10,921 bases of DNA. It comes from Clostridia bacterium. GTDB lineage: Bacteria > Bacillota > Clostridia > Christensenellales > Aristaeellaceae. The position numbers were made by a program, and so were the translations under genes. Shown here piece after piece: positions 1 to 6,145 of this stretch. Each line of letters opens with the position of its first letter. The first letter of the stretch is position 1. The stretch lies in assembly GCA_017620115.1 (NCBI GenBank), contig JAFZRB010000238.1, positions 1 through 10,921 on the forward strand. Direction: 5' to 3'. The notes under the pieces are model-generated. The model worked only from the letters and a program-made list of their open reading frames with translations, made no database searches and was not told the origin of the DNA.

Positions 1-62
1 AGGGCGATGCCGCCGAAGGCCAGCATGCAGCACAGGATCATGCAGAGAATCTTCTTGGTCAT
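1..62 (-). CDS. N-terminus of an exported protein (partial, runs off left edge)
   Basis: Only the first 20 codons are in the window, read on the minus strand from an ATG at 62-60. The translation begins MTKKILCMILCCMLAFGG, a short positive N-terminus followed by a hydrophobic core, as in a signal peptide or signal anchor. An AAGGAGG ribosome binding site lies at 77-71, eight bases before the ATG, which makes the start convincing. Several cysteines fall inside the hydrophobic stretch, but too little is visible to call a lipobox or a product. The gene diverges from the rpsF operon and has its own promoter at 175-203. Export is inferred; the protein family is unknown. Confidence 0.7.
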   Translation of the reverse strand, partial: MTKKILCMILCCMLAFGGIA

Positions 63-157
63 GCGAAAAACCTCCTTGCAATCGTTGTTCGGGAACCGTT
101 GCTGGAACGCGCTTCGGGCAGGATGCGCCGTCCGGCCCGAAAAAGGCGAGATGAACC

Positions 158-192
158 CGCTCTTTGCGCGTATAATATTAACACAAAGAGCG
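158..192. promoter_or_regulatory. Inverted repeat over the minus-strand promoter (candidate operator)
   Basis: CGCTCTTTG at 158-166 and its exact reverse complement CAAAGAGCG at 184-192 are separated by 17 bases. The dyad centre (175) falls on the -10 element of the minus-strand promoter and the left arm covers its predicted start site. That position suits a repressor operator. It could instead be an RNA hairpin only if transcription started upstream of it. No regulator is identified. Confidence 0.4.
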
Positions 193-203
193 CCGAAAAT
201 CAA
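175..203 (-). promoter_or_regulatory. Promoter of the minus-strand exported-protein gene
   Basis: Read on the minus strand, TTGATT (203-198) is followed after 17 bases by TAATAT (180-175), and the -10 is preceded by TGT, an extended -10. Transcription would start near 168, leaving a leader of about 105 bases before the ATG at 62. The -35 is the same hexamer as in the rpsF promoter. This is a by-eye call. Confidence 0.5.
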
Positions 204-302
204 TACGCAAATTGGCGATTTTCCGCCGATTCACGGAATTGTTGCCGCCATGGGCTTCGCGGGTTATTCGGCCGGAATACACATTAAATATCAGTAAATC
301 CA

Positions 303-331
303 TTGATTTGTTTACGCGCTCCTGTTATAAT
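303..331 (+). promoter_or_regulatory. rpsF operon promoter with extended -10
   Basis: TTGATT at 303-308, a 17-base spacer, then a perfect TATAAT at 326-331 preceded by TGT at 323-325. The predicted start is near 338, exactly where the structured leader begins. This is the best promoter in the window by hexamer match and fits the high expression expected of ribosomal proteins. Confidence 0.75.
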
Positions 332-337
332 TCTTTA

Positions 338-378
338 TTAGCGCATCCTTGCCCTGGCAAACCTGCCGGGGCCGCTAA
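338..378 (+). promoter_or_regulatory. Structured rpsF leader, candidate S6:S18 binding element
   Basis: The leader folds into a two-part structure. An outer helix pairs UUAGCG (338-343) with CGCUAA (373-378). An inner 9-bp hairpin pairs 351-359 with 364-372 (one U-G pair) around an AACC loop, with a 7-base bulge at 344-350 on the 5' side. A CCG at 372-374 sits at the junction of the two helices. The published S6:S18 motif presents a CCG in a bulge between a stem and a hairpin, so the location and shape fit. In my strongest pairing, however, the CCG is paired. The ribosome binding site follows at 385-393. Confidence 0.45.
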
Positions 379-400
379 GTCCATAAGGAGGTGAAAAGCA

Positions 401-841
401 ATGAATCAATACGAAGTCATGTATGTCATCGACACCGCTCTGGATGAGCAGGCTCGCGCCGATCTGATCACTCGCTTTTCGGGTCTGGTAGAGCTCAACG
501 GCGGTCAGGTCGACCGCGTCGATGAATGGGGCAAGCGCCGCCTGGCGTACGCTATCAACTACAAGACGGAAGGCTACTATGTGCTGATGTACATCGCCGC
601 CCCCGCCGAGCTGCCCCGCGAACTGGAGCGCAACTTCCAGATCAACGAGAACGTTCTCCGCTACATGGTGATCCGCTATGAAGGCGCGCTGCCGCCCAAG
701 CGCGAGCCGCTGAAGCCCTACACGCCTCACGCCGAAGCTTCCGCGCCCGCCGAAGCGCCTGCCGCCGAGGCTCCCGCCGCCGAAGAGCCCGCCGCCCCCG
801 CGGAAGAGGCCCCCGCTGCCGAAGCCCCCGCTGAGGAGTAA
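401..841 (+). CDS. rpsF: 30S ribosomal protein S6 (bS6) with long acidic Ala/Glu/Pro tail
   Basis: Residues 1-100 are a normal S6 fold: the start MNQYEVMYVI, the central WGKRRLAYAI (43-52) and NENVLRYMVIR (82-92) are family hallmarks. S6 pairs with S18 on the 30S platform and binds 16S rRNA. The protein is 146 residues against roughly 95-100 for a minimal S6. The extra length is a low-complexity tail from about residue 111 made of Ala, Glu and Pro in AEAPA-like units and ending in Glu-Glu. The start is supported by AAGGAGGTG at 385-393. It is the first gene of the rpsF-ssb-rpsR operon, with its own extended -10 promoter and a folded leader that may allow feedback by S6:S18. Confidence 0.97.
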   Translation: MNQYEVMYVIDTALDEQARADLITRFSGLVELNGGQVDRVDEWGKRRLAYAINYKTEGYYVLMYIAAPAELPRELERNFQINENVLRYMVIRYEGALPPKREPLKPYTPHAEASAPAEAPAAEAPAAEEPAAPAEEAPAAEAPAEE

Positions 842-879
842 TTCCCCTTACGCCCGAAGGAAGACAGGTGAACGAAGGT

Positions 880-1311
880 ATGAACAAGGTTATATTGATC
901 GGCAATCTGACCGCTGATCCCGAGCTGCGGAAAACGGCGTCCGATATTTCGTTCTGCAATTTCCGCATCGCCGTTCAGCGCCGCTTCGCCAATCAGCAGG
1001 GCGTGCGCGAGGCCGATTTCTTCAATGTGATCGCCTGGCGTCAGACCGCCGAGCTGTGCGCGCGGTTCCTCACCAAGGGCCGCAAGTGCGCCGTTGTCGG
1101 ATCGCTTCAGAACCGTTCCTATGATGCGCAGGACGGCACGAAGCGCACCATCACCGAGGTTGTGGCCGACGAAGTGGAATTCCTCGGCGGCAATCCGGGC
1201 GGCGGATCCCAGTATAATCCCGGCGACGTTCCGCCGCCGCCCGAACCGTCTTCTTCCTATACGAGCAACAACGGCTTTACTCAGGTTGACGACGACGAGC
1301 TTCCGTTCTAA
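880..1311 (+). CDS. ssb: Single-stranded DNA-binding protein
   Basis: The protein coats single-stranded DNA during replication, repair and recombination. Counting from ATG 880 (143 residues), it opens with MNKVILIGNLTADPELR, the family's standard N-terminus, and carries the OB-fold through about residue 103, including the aromatic FFNVIAWRQTAE block (47-58). A short linker rich in Gly, Pro and Ser leads to the acidic tip DDDELPF, which recruits partner proteins. The start is ambiguous. GTG at 868 has AAGGAAG (857-863) upstream and would add four residues. ATG 880 has AGGTG (866-870) nine bases upstream and matches the family start, so I prefer it. It lies between rpsF and rpsR, the usual Bacillota arrangement. 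Confidence 0.96.
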   Translation: MNKVILIGNLTADPELRKTASDISFCNFRIAVQRRFANQQGVREADFFNVIAWRQTAELCARFLTKGRKCAVVGSLQNRSYDAQDGTKRTITEVVADEVEFLGGNPGGGSQYNPGDVPPPPEPSSSYTSNNGFTQVDDDELPF

Positions 1312-1346
1312 GGAAGTCACCATTTTGTAGAAGGAGGAGACAAACA

Positions 1347-1604
1347 ATGTCTGAAGACAGAGGCGATCGCGGCATGCGTCGTCCTCGCGGCCGCAAGCAG
1401 CGCCGCAAGGTCTGCACGTTCTGCGTAGACAAGATCCAGCATATCGACTATAAAGACGTTCTTCGCCTGCGCCGTTTCACCAACGAGCGCGGCAAGATCC
1501 TGCCCCGCCGCATGTCCGGCACCTGCGCGAAGCATCAGCGTCAGCTGTCCGTAGCCATCAAGCGCGCCCGTACCGTGGCCCTGATGCCCTACACCACCGA
1601 CTGA
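1347..1604 (+). CDS. rpsR: 30S ribosomal protein S18 (bS18), zinc-binding form
   Basis: At 85 residues this is a full-length S18. After a basic Arg-rich N-terminus it has CTFC (C23, C26) and later TCAKH (C60, H63), the set of ligands expected of the zinc-containing (C+) form of S18. YKDVLRLRRFTNERGKILP (35-53) is the conserved RNA-binding core. S18 dimerises with S6 on the 30S subunit. AAGGAGGAG lies at 1331-1339, eight bases before the ATG. It is the last gene of the operon: 35 bases separate it from ssb, and an intrinsic terminator follows within 20 bases of the stop. Confidence 0.97.
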   Translation: MSEDRGDRGMRRPRGRKQRRKVCTFCVDKIQHIDYKDVLRLRRFTNERGKILPRRMSGTCAKHQRQLSVAIKRARTVALMPYTTD

Positions 1605-1621
1605 TTTCTTCGTTTCGCAAC

Positions 1622-1652
1622 CGCCCGCCGCAGAAAACGCGGCGGGCGTTTT
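1622..1652 (+). terminator. Intrinsic terminator of the rpsF-ssb-rpsR operon
   Basis: CGCCCGCCGC (1622-1631) pairs perfectly with GCGGCGGGCG (1639-1648) around a 7-base A-rich loop, followed by TTTT. The 10-bp GC stem with a U run just after rpsR ends the operon. Confidence 0.85.
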
Positions 1653-1667
1653 ATGTCCCGCAGGCGA

Positions 1668-1696
1668 TAGACAAACGACGCGCGATGTGCTATGAT
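1668..1696 (+). promoter_or_regulatory. Promoter of the acyltransferase gene, extended -10
   Basis: TAGACA (1668-1673, five of six to consensus), a 17-base spacer, and TATGAT (1691-1696, five of six) preceded by TGC. The start would be near 1703, giving a leader of about 47 bases. It follows the rpsR terminator, so the acyltransferase is a separate unit. Confidence 0.65.
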
Positions 1697-1749
1697 GATG
1701 CGGAGCGCGGTTTGGGCCGCGGGCAATACGGACAGCGGGGGAGAACGGT

Positions 1750-3021
1750 ATGAAACAGGATTTTGAACGCTTCGATATGGTGGCGCGGCCGAGGCGCACC
1801 AAATGGTACCTGCGCCCGCTGACCATCGCCATGAGCCTGCCCGCGGTGCTGCGCCACCGGACGCGGATCGCGAAGACCGGCGTCGAGGGCCTGCGGCCGC
1901 CCTACGTGCTGCTGTGCAACCACAACGCGTTTATGGATTTCAAGGTGGCCACCCGCGCCATCTGGCCGCACAGGGCCAACTACGTGGTGGCCATCGACGG
2001 TTTCATCGGCCGCGAGAAGCTGCTGCGGGACGTGGGATGCATCTGCAAGCGCAAGTTCACCAACGACCTCACGCTGGTGCGGCATCTGGCGCAGACGATC
2101 AAAAACGGCGACGTGGCGGTCATCTATCCGGAGGCGCGCTATTCGCTGTGCGGCACCACGGCGGTGCTGCCGGAATCGCTGGGCAGCCTGTGCAAGCTGC
2201 TGAGATCTCCCGTGGTGACGCTGATCTGCCATGGGCACCACGTGAACTCCCCCTTCTGGCACGTGGGCGACCGGGGCGTGGCCCCCACCGAGGCGGAATT
2301 CAGCCTGCTGTTCACGCCCGAGCAGCTGAAGGCCATGCCGCTGGAGGAAATCAACCGCAGGATCGTTCAGGCGTTTCAATACGACGATTTCCGCTGGCAG
2401 AAGGAACGGGGCATCCGCGTGAACGATCCCCATCGGGCCGAGGGGCTCGAAAAGGTGCTTTATCAGTGCCCGGCCTGCGGCGCCGAATTCCGGATGACCT
2501 CGGCGGGCAGCCGCCTGCGCTGCGCCGCCTGCCAGAAGAGCTGGTTCATGACGGAGCTGGGCGAGCTGCGCGCGGACGAGGGGCCGACGGAGTTCAGCCA
2601 TATTCCGGACTGGTATGAATGGGAGCGCGCCAACGTGCGCGACGAGGTCGCGCGCGGCGTCTATTCCAGCGGCGAGCTGGCGGTGACCGTGGACTCGCTG
2701 CCCAATGCCCGCGGCTTTATCCGCCTGGGCGAGGGCGTGATGACGCACGACATGAACGGCTTTACCGTGCGCGGCAGGGATGCGGACGGAGATCCCTTCG
2801 AGATGATCAAGCCGGTATCCTCGCTCTACTCCTGCCACATCGAATACAATTACCTGGGCAAACACGGCGACTGCGTCGATCTGAACACCCTGCAGGACAC
2901 CTGGTATACATACCCCCACGGCGACCGCTTTTCCGTCACCAAGATGGCGCTGGCCACCGAGGAACTGTATTTCGCCTGGCGGCGCGCCGAGGGCCGCCCC
3001 TGCCCGCCCGGGCTGGCGTAG
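1750..3021 (+). CDS. PlsC-like 1-acylglycerol-3-phosphate acyltransferase family protein with zinc ribbon
   Basis: The N-terminal half is an LPLAT/PlsC acyltransferase fold. NHNAFMD gives the catalytic H(X4)D (H58, D63), GCICKR (96-101) sits where block II lies, and YPEAR (126-130) matches the substrate-binding PEG-type block III. Family members transfer an acyl chain to a lysophospholipid or related glycerol phosphate at the inner face of the membrane. The unusual part is an internal zinc ribbon, CPAC (240-243) with CAAC (258-261), followed by a C-terminal region of about 150 residues that I do not recognise. Total length is 423 residues, against roughly 200-250 for a plain PlsC. GGGGGAG at 1737-1743 supports the start. 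Its exact substrate is uncertain, and I would not call it the housekeeping plsC. Confidence 0.85.
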   Translation: MKQDFERFDMVARPRRTKWYLRPLTIAMSLPAVLRHRTRIAKTGVEGLRPPYVLLCNHNAFMDFKVATRAIWPHRANYVVAIDGFIGREKLLRDVGCICKRKFTNDLTLVRHLAQTIKNGDVAVIYPEARYSLCGTTAVLPESLGSLCKLLRSPVVTLICHGHHVNSPFWHVGDRGVAPTEAEFSLLFTPEQLKAMPLEEINRRIVQAFQYDDFRWQKERGIRVNDPHRAEGLEKVLYQCPACGAEFRMTSAGSRLRCAACQKSWFMTELGELRADEGPTEFSHIPDWYEWERANVRDEVARGVYSSGELAVTVDSLPNARGFIRLGEGVMTHDMNGFTVRGRDADGDPFEMIKPVSSLYSCHIEYNYLGKHGDCVDLNTLQDTWYTYPHGDRFSVTKMALATEELYFAWRRAEGRPCPPGLA

Positions 3022-3072
3022 AGCGGTATAATTTTGAAACAAATTCTTCATGACCTATCTTTCGGGCTACGC

Positions 3073-3101
3073 TTGACAATTCGGCCGGAGGATTGTATGC
3101 T
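3073..3101 (+). promoter_or_regulatory. mgtE promoter
   Basis: A perfect TTGACA (3073-3078), 17-base spacer, then TATGCT (3096-3101, four of six). The predicted start near 3108 leaves a leader of about 235 bases before mgtE. There is no TGn extension here, unlike the other promoters in the window. Confidence 0.6.
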
Positions 3102-3150
3102 TAACGTGTATTCCCATATTGATATCCTATTATTCGGGAGGTGGAGCCGG

Positions 3151-3240
3151 ATGGACGCTGGCGGTCAGTGCCTGACGATCGAAGGCGTGCCGCGAAGTAG
3201 CAGCGCGCGCGTTTCCGGCATCCGCCGGACGACGCGCTGA
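3151..3240 (+). CDS. Possible 29-codon leader peptide in the mgtE leader
   Basis: ATG at 3151 is preceded seven bases upstream by GGAGGTG (3137-3143), a perfect complement to the 16S rRNA 3' end, and the frame stays open to TGA at 3238-3240. The peptide starts MDAGGQCLTIEGV and ends in a Ser/Arg-rich stretch. I recognise no family. It lies inside the predicted transcript and spans both alternative hairpins (3156-3205 and 3201-3239), so a ribosome moving through it would change the RNA fold upstream of the terminator. That is how leader-peptide attenuators work, but translation here is inferred only from the ribosome binding site. The SD-like bases could instead be a conserved riboswitch segment. 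Confidence 0.35.
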   Translation: MDAGGQCLTIEGVPRSSSARVSGIRRTTR

Positions 3241-3284
3241 TCTTCTTCCGACGCCTCGCTTTCATCAGATCGCATAACGCCAAT

Positions 3285-3319
3285 GGCACCATTGCGCCTG
3301 CGCGCGGGTGTCTTGTTTT
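3285..3319 (+). terminator. Intrinsic terminator just upstream of mgtE (attenuator)
   Basis: GGCACC (3285-3290) pairs with GGUGUC (3307-3312, one G-U pair). Above a 2-base bulge, UGCGC (3293-3297) pairs with GCGCG (3302-3306) around a CUGC loop. UUGUUUU (3313-3319) follows, and the mgtE ribosome binding site begins only 11 bases later. A rival hairpin CAAUG-GCAC-CAUUG (3281-3294) uses the same 5' arm and could serve as antiterminator. Confidence 0.6.
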
Positions 3320-3329
3320 GCTGATGAGA

Positions 3330-3336
3330 AAGGAGG
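3330..3336 (+). promoter_or_regulatory. Ribosome binding site fixing a TTG start for mgtE
   Basis: AAGGAGG at 3330-3336 lies eight bases before TTG 3345 and downstream of every earlier in-frame candidate start, so translation must begin at TTG 3345. Confidence 0.8.
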
Positions 3337-3344
3337 AAAAACCA

Positions 3345-4721
3345 TTGGATCGGGAGATCATTCACAGCCGGCTGATGAAGCTGGTTGAAGAGAACAAGAA
3401 GAACGAGCTGCGCGGCGCGCTGCTGATGCTGAACGTGGTGGATATCGCCGAGTTCATGGAAGGGCTCGAGAGCGACAAGCTGCTGATGGTGTTCCGCATC
3501 CTGCCCAAGGACATCGCAGCCGACGTGTTCACTTATATCGACAGCGACCAGCAGCAGCAGCTCATCCAGCTGATCGGCGACAGCGAAATTCATTCGCTGA
3601 TGGAGGAAATGTTCCTCGACGACACGGTGGACTTCCTGGAGGAGCTGCCGGCCACCGTGGTGAAGCGCGTGCTGCAGAACACCGAGCCGCAGACCCGCGC
3701 GCTCATCAACCAGTTCCTCAAGTATCCTGAAAACTCGGCCGGCTCGATCATGACCATCGAGTTCGCGGAGTTCCACAGCAACCTCACCGTGAAGCAGGCC
3801 ATGGATTCCCTGCGCAAGACCGGCCTGGACAAGGAGACCATCAACACCTGCTACGTTATCGACGACAGCCGCCACCTGATCGGCACCATCACGCTGCGCC
3901 GCCTGATCATGTCGGACGACGACAAGCTGGTGACCGACATCATGAACACCACCTTCGTCTCGGTCAAGACACTGGACGACCAGGAGGCCGTGGCGGAGAA
4001 GGTCCGCAAATACGACGTGATGAGCATCCCTGTGGTGGACAACGAGAACCGGCTCGTCGGCATCGTCACCGCGGACGACATCATGGACGTCATCGAAGAG
4101 GAGAACACCGAAGACATCGAAAAGATGAGCGGCCTGCTCCCCTCCGACGACGAGTACCTGAAGACCCCCATCCTAACGCTGTTCAAAAACCGCATCCCCT
4201 GGCTGCTCATCCTGATGATCTCGGCGACGTTCACCGGCATGATCATCACCCATTTCGAGGGCGTTCTGAGCGACGCCGGCAAGCTGGGCGTGCTGCTCAC
4301 CGCCTGCCTGCCCATGCTGATGGACACCGGCGGCAACTGCGGCGCGCAGGCCTCCACGCTGGTCATCCGCGGCCTGGCGCTGAGGCAGGTGGAGTTCCGC
4401 GATATACTGCGCGTGTGGTGGCGCGAGGCGCGCGTGGCGCTGATGGTGGGCGCGGTGCTGGCCGTCGTGAACATCATCCGGCAGCTCGTACTGTACTACA
4501 TCTCGCCGGGCATCTCGCCGGACACCGTGCGCGTGACCATCATCGTGTCCGCGGCCATGTTCTTCACCGTGCTGATCGCCAAGTCCATCGGCTGCACGCT
4601 GCCGCTGCTGGCCAAGAAGGTGGGTCTGGACCCGGCGCTGATGGCCAGCCCCATCATCACCACCCTGGTGGACGCCTGTTCGCTGACCATCCTGTTCTCC
4701 ATCGCCACCATGGCGCTATGA
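3345..4721 (+). CDS. mgtE: Magnesium transporter MgtE
   Basis: MgtE is a homodimeric inner-membrane Mg2+ channel gated by cytosolic magnesium. The 458-residue protein has the full architecture: an acidic helical N domain (about 1-128), two CBS domains (about 132-192 and 197-255), a connecting plug region (about 256-275), and a membrane part with five hydrophobic segments from about 284 to the end. The signature MDTGGNCGAQASTLVIRGL (326-344) is present. So is LDPALMASPIITTLVDACS (428-446), whose D443 lies where the pore aspartate of characterised MgtE channels is found. Length is normal. The start is a TTG, a weak codon, directly after the AAGGAGG. An attenuator-like leader precedes it, which fits magnesium control. 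A long hairpin without a U tract follows the stop. Confidence 0.95.
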   Translation: MDREIIHSRLMKLVEENKKNELRGALLMLNVVDIAEFMEGLESDKLLMVFRILPKDIAADVFTYIDSDQQQQLIQLIGDSEIHSLMEEMFLDDTVDFLEELPATVVKRVLQNTEPQTRALINQFLKYPENSAGSIMTIEFAEFHSNLTVKQAMDSLRKTGLDKETINTCYVIDDSRHLIGTITLRRLIMSDDDKLVTDIMNTTFVSVKTLDDQEAVAEKVRKYDVMSIPVVDNENRLVGIVTADDIMDVIEEENTEDIEKMSGLLPSDDEYLKTPILTLFKNRIPWLLILMISATFTGMIITHFEGVLSDAGKLGVLLTACLPMLMDTGGNCGAQASTLVIRGLALRQVEFRDILRVWWREARVALMVGAVLAVVNIIRQLVLYYISPGISPDTVRVTIIVSAAMFFTVLIAKSIGCTLPLLAKKVGLDPALMASPIITTLVDACSLTILFSIATMAL

Positions 4722-4731
4722 CAATCCCTAA

Positions 4732-4763
4732 CGCGCAGCCGGCGGGTATTCGCCGGCTGCGCG
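4732..4763. other. Perfect 13-bp hairpin after mgtE, no U tract
   Basis: The arms 4732-4744 and 4751-4763 are exact reverse complements around a GGTATT loop. Neither strand has a T run after the stem (the plus strand continues CTGTAAAAAGG), so it is not a classical intrinsic terminator. It could stabilise the mgtE 3' end or act with a factor. A second, 6-bp hairpin CGTCCC/GGGACG lies at 4775-4791, just ahead of the next ribosome binding site. I see no clear promoter between mgtE and the next gene. Confidence 0.7.
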
Positions 4764-4810
4764 CTGTAAAAAGGCGTCCCTGTTGGGGACGGAATGTGGA
4801 GGTGCCGCAG

Positions 4811-6145
4811 ATGAAGACCCATTATGATGTGATCGTCTCGGGCGGGGGCCCCGCCGGGATCGCCGCCGCGGCCGCCGCGGCGCGCTGCGGCGCGGATACG
4901 CTGCTCCTCGAAAAAAACGCCTATGTGGGAGGGTGCGCGGCATCCGGGCTTCCTTTCCTGAACTTTTTCAGCCGGAAACGCGAGCAGGTCATCCGCGGCA
5001 TCGGGGATGAGCTGATCCGCCGCATGCAGGACGAGAAGGCGGCGCTTTCCCATGTCCTGACGCAGGGCGGCCATGTGGATTCCATCACGATGATCGACCC
5101 GGAGTGGATGAAGATCGCCGCCGAGGAATTGCTGCTCGAATCGGGCGTGAAGATTCTGTATGAGAGCTTTGTGTGCGGAACGGAGGTTTCGGGCGGCGCG
5201 CTGTCCTCTGTTCTCGCGGCGAATAAAGCGGGGCTGACAAAGCTCTTTGCCAAAGTGTTTGTGGACGCGACCGGCGACGCCGATCTCGTCGCTTTTTCCG
5301 GCGCCGGTTTTGACTATGGGCGCGAGAGCGACCATGAGGCGCAGGCCATGAGCCTGGTCGCCCGCGTCTCAAACGTGGATGTGGAGCGGGTCTCGGGGGC
5401 GTTCCCGATCAGCCCGATCGTGATCGCGCCGCTGGGCTCGGATCGCGCTTATAACGTGCATGTCACCGGCAAACTGACCCCGTGGAACGACGTGCTTCGC
5501 GATATGGGGCTTTTCGACCACGACGATCATGATTTCTGGGGCGGCACAGCCCGCGACGGTGAACTGACCTACGTGAATGTGACGCGGGTCGCGCACCTCG
5601 ATCCGACAGATCCGGAAGAGTATACGGCGGCGAACATCGAGGCCAGACGCCAGCTCAAGGGCATGATGCGGTTCTTCAACCGCTACATCCGGGGCATGGA
5701 AAAAGCGTATATTTCTTCAACGCCGAACGGGATCGGCATTCGCGAAAGCAGAAGGCTGAAGGGCGTCTATACGCTGACGGAAGAAGACGTCCTGTCCGGA
5801 CGGCGGTTCCCGGACGCGGTCGCGCGGAACGGTTACTGCATAGATATTCATGATCCCTCCGGGAAAAAATGGGGGACGAAGTTTATCGAGAGTGAAAACG
5901 GCAGCTACGACATCCCTTATCGCTGCCTGATTCCCGAGGCGATGGACGGACTTCTCGTAGCGGGGCGGGCGATCTCCGCGACGCACGAGGCGCAGGGCTC
6001 CATTCGGATTATGCCGGCCTGCATGGCGACTGGGCAGGCGACCGGCGTCGCTGCGGCACTTTCCGCGAAAGCGGGCTGCCGGCCCCGCGACCTCGATGTC
6101 GCCGTCCTTCGGGAGGCGCTTCGCAGGACCGACGCCGTCCTGTAA
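4811..6145 (+). CDS. FAD-dependent oxidoreductase of unknown substrate
   Basis: The 444-residue protein begins with a Rossmann dinucleotide site: GGGPAG (11-16) and the ribose-binding acidic residue E34 at the end of LLLEK. DATGDADLV (152-160) is the second conserved FAD motif. GLLVAGRAI (380-388) with the following SIRIMPACMATGQATG region forms the C-terminal flavin-contacting block. This arrangement is typical of the FAD_oxidored family (PF12831 type), which oxidises or reduces varied small molecules; the substrate cannot be read from the sequence. GGAGGT at 4799-4804 sets the ATG at 4811. Codon use looks more mixed than in mgtE or the ribosomal genes (more CTT, TTT, AAA), which may mean low expression or a different origin. 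No partner gene adjoins it. Confidence 0.85.
   Translation: MKTHYDVIVSGGGPAGIAAAAAAARCGADTLLLEKNAYVGGCAASGLPFLNFFSRKREQVIRGIGDELIRRMQDEKAALSHVLTQGGHVDSITMIDPEWMKIAAEELLLESGVKILYESFVCGTEVSGGALSSVLAANKAGLTKLFAKVFVDATGDADLVAFSGAGFDYGRESDHEAQAMSLVARVSNVDVERVSGAFPISPIVIAPLGSDRAYNVHVTGKLTPWNDVLRDMGLFDHDDHDFWGGTARDGELTYVNVTRVAHLDPTDPEEYTAANIEARRQLKGMMRFFNRYIRGMEKAYISSTPNGIGIRESRRLKGVYTLTEEDVLSGRRFPDAVARNGYCIDIHDPSGKKWGTKFIESENGSYDIPYRCLIPEAMDGLLVAGRAISATHEAQGSIRIMPACMATGQATGVAAALSAKAGCRPRDLDVAVLREALRRTDAVL

Larger units (their letters stand above)
3108..3344 (+). promoter_or_regulatory. Long structured mgtE leader, probable attenuator or riboswitch
   Basis: This stretch between the acyltransferase and mgtE holds no convincing full gene but a great deal of structure. 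CGCUG (3156-3160) can pair with CAGCG (3201-3205), with GCG (3161-3163) to CGC (3191-3193) and a small GUCAG/CUGAC hairpin (3164-3176) inside. The same CAGCGCG (3201-3207) can instead pair with CGCGCUG (3233-3239), enclosing a 6-bp UCCGGC/GCCGGA hairpin (3214-3229). These two states exclude each other. A terminator at 3285-3319 follows just before the ribosome binding site. mgtE genes in Bacillota are often controlled by the M-box magnesium riboswitch. AGGTGGAGCC (3140-3149) and GCCAATGG (3279-3286) recall M-box segments, but order and spacing do not fit well, so the class is unresolved. Confidence 0.5.

Noticed and set aside
171..176. TATAAT on the plus strand as an rpsF promoter
   Set aside because: There is no usable -35 at 17 bases upstream, and a much better promoter with an extended -10 lies at 303-331.
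3027..3032. TATAAT just after the acyltransferase stop as an mgtE promoter
   Set aside because: The position for a -35 is all G and C with no resemblance to TTGACA. The pair at 3073-3101 is far better.
1690..3051. Long open frame on the minus strand opposite the acyltransferase gene
   Set aside because: It is a by-product of GC-rich codons on the plus strand. The translation is a His/Arg/Gly/Ala-rich string with no domain, while the plus frame has clear catalytic motifs. The same applies to the long minus-strand frames opposite the binding protein (6854-8527) and permeases (8578-9396, 9423-10649).
3097..3240. 47-codon frame starting at ATG 3097, with GGAGG at 3087-3091
   Set aside because: The ATG overlaps the -10 of the TTGACA promoter, so the predicted transcript starts after it. 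Only the in-frame ATG at 3151 is kept as a possible leader ORF.
3120..3300. Calling the mgtE leader a definite M-box riboswitch
   Set aside because: AGGTGGAGCC and GCCAATGG resemble M-box segments, but they lie about 130 bases apart and the helix expected right after the first segment is missing. It is kept as an unresolved structured leader.
4415..4810. Upstream extension of the FAD oxidoreductase into the end of mgtE
   Set aside because: The frame is open but encodes an Arg/His/Gly-rich shadow of mgtE. GGAGGT and ATG 4811 place the start just ahead of the Rossmann motif, as the family requires.
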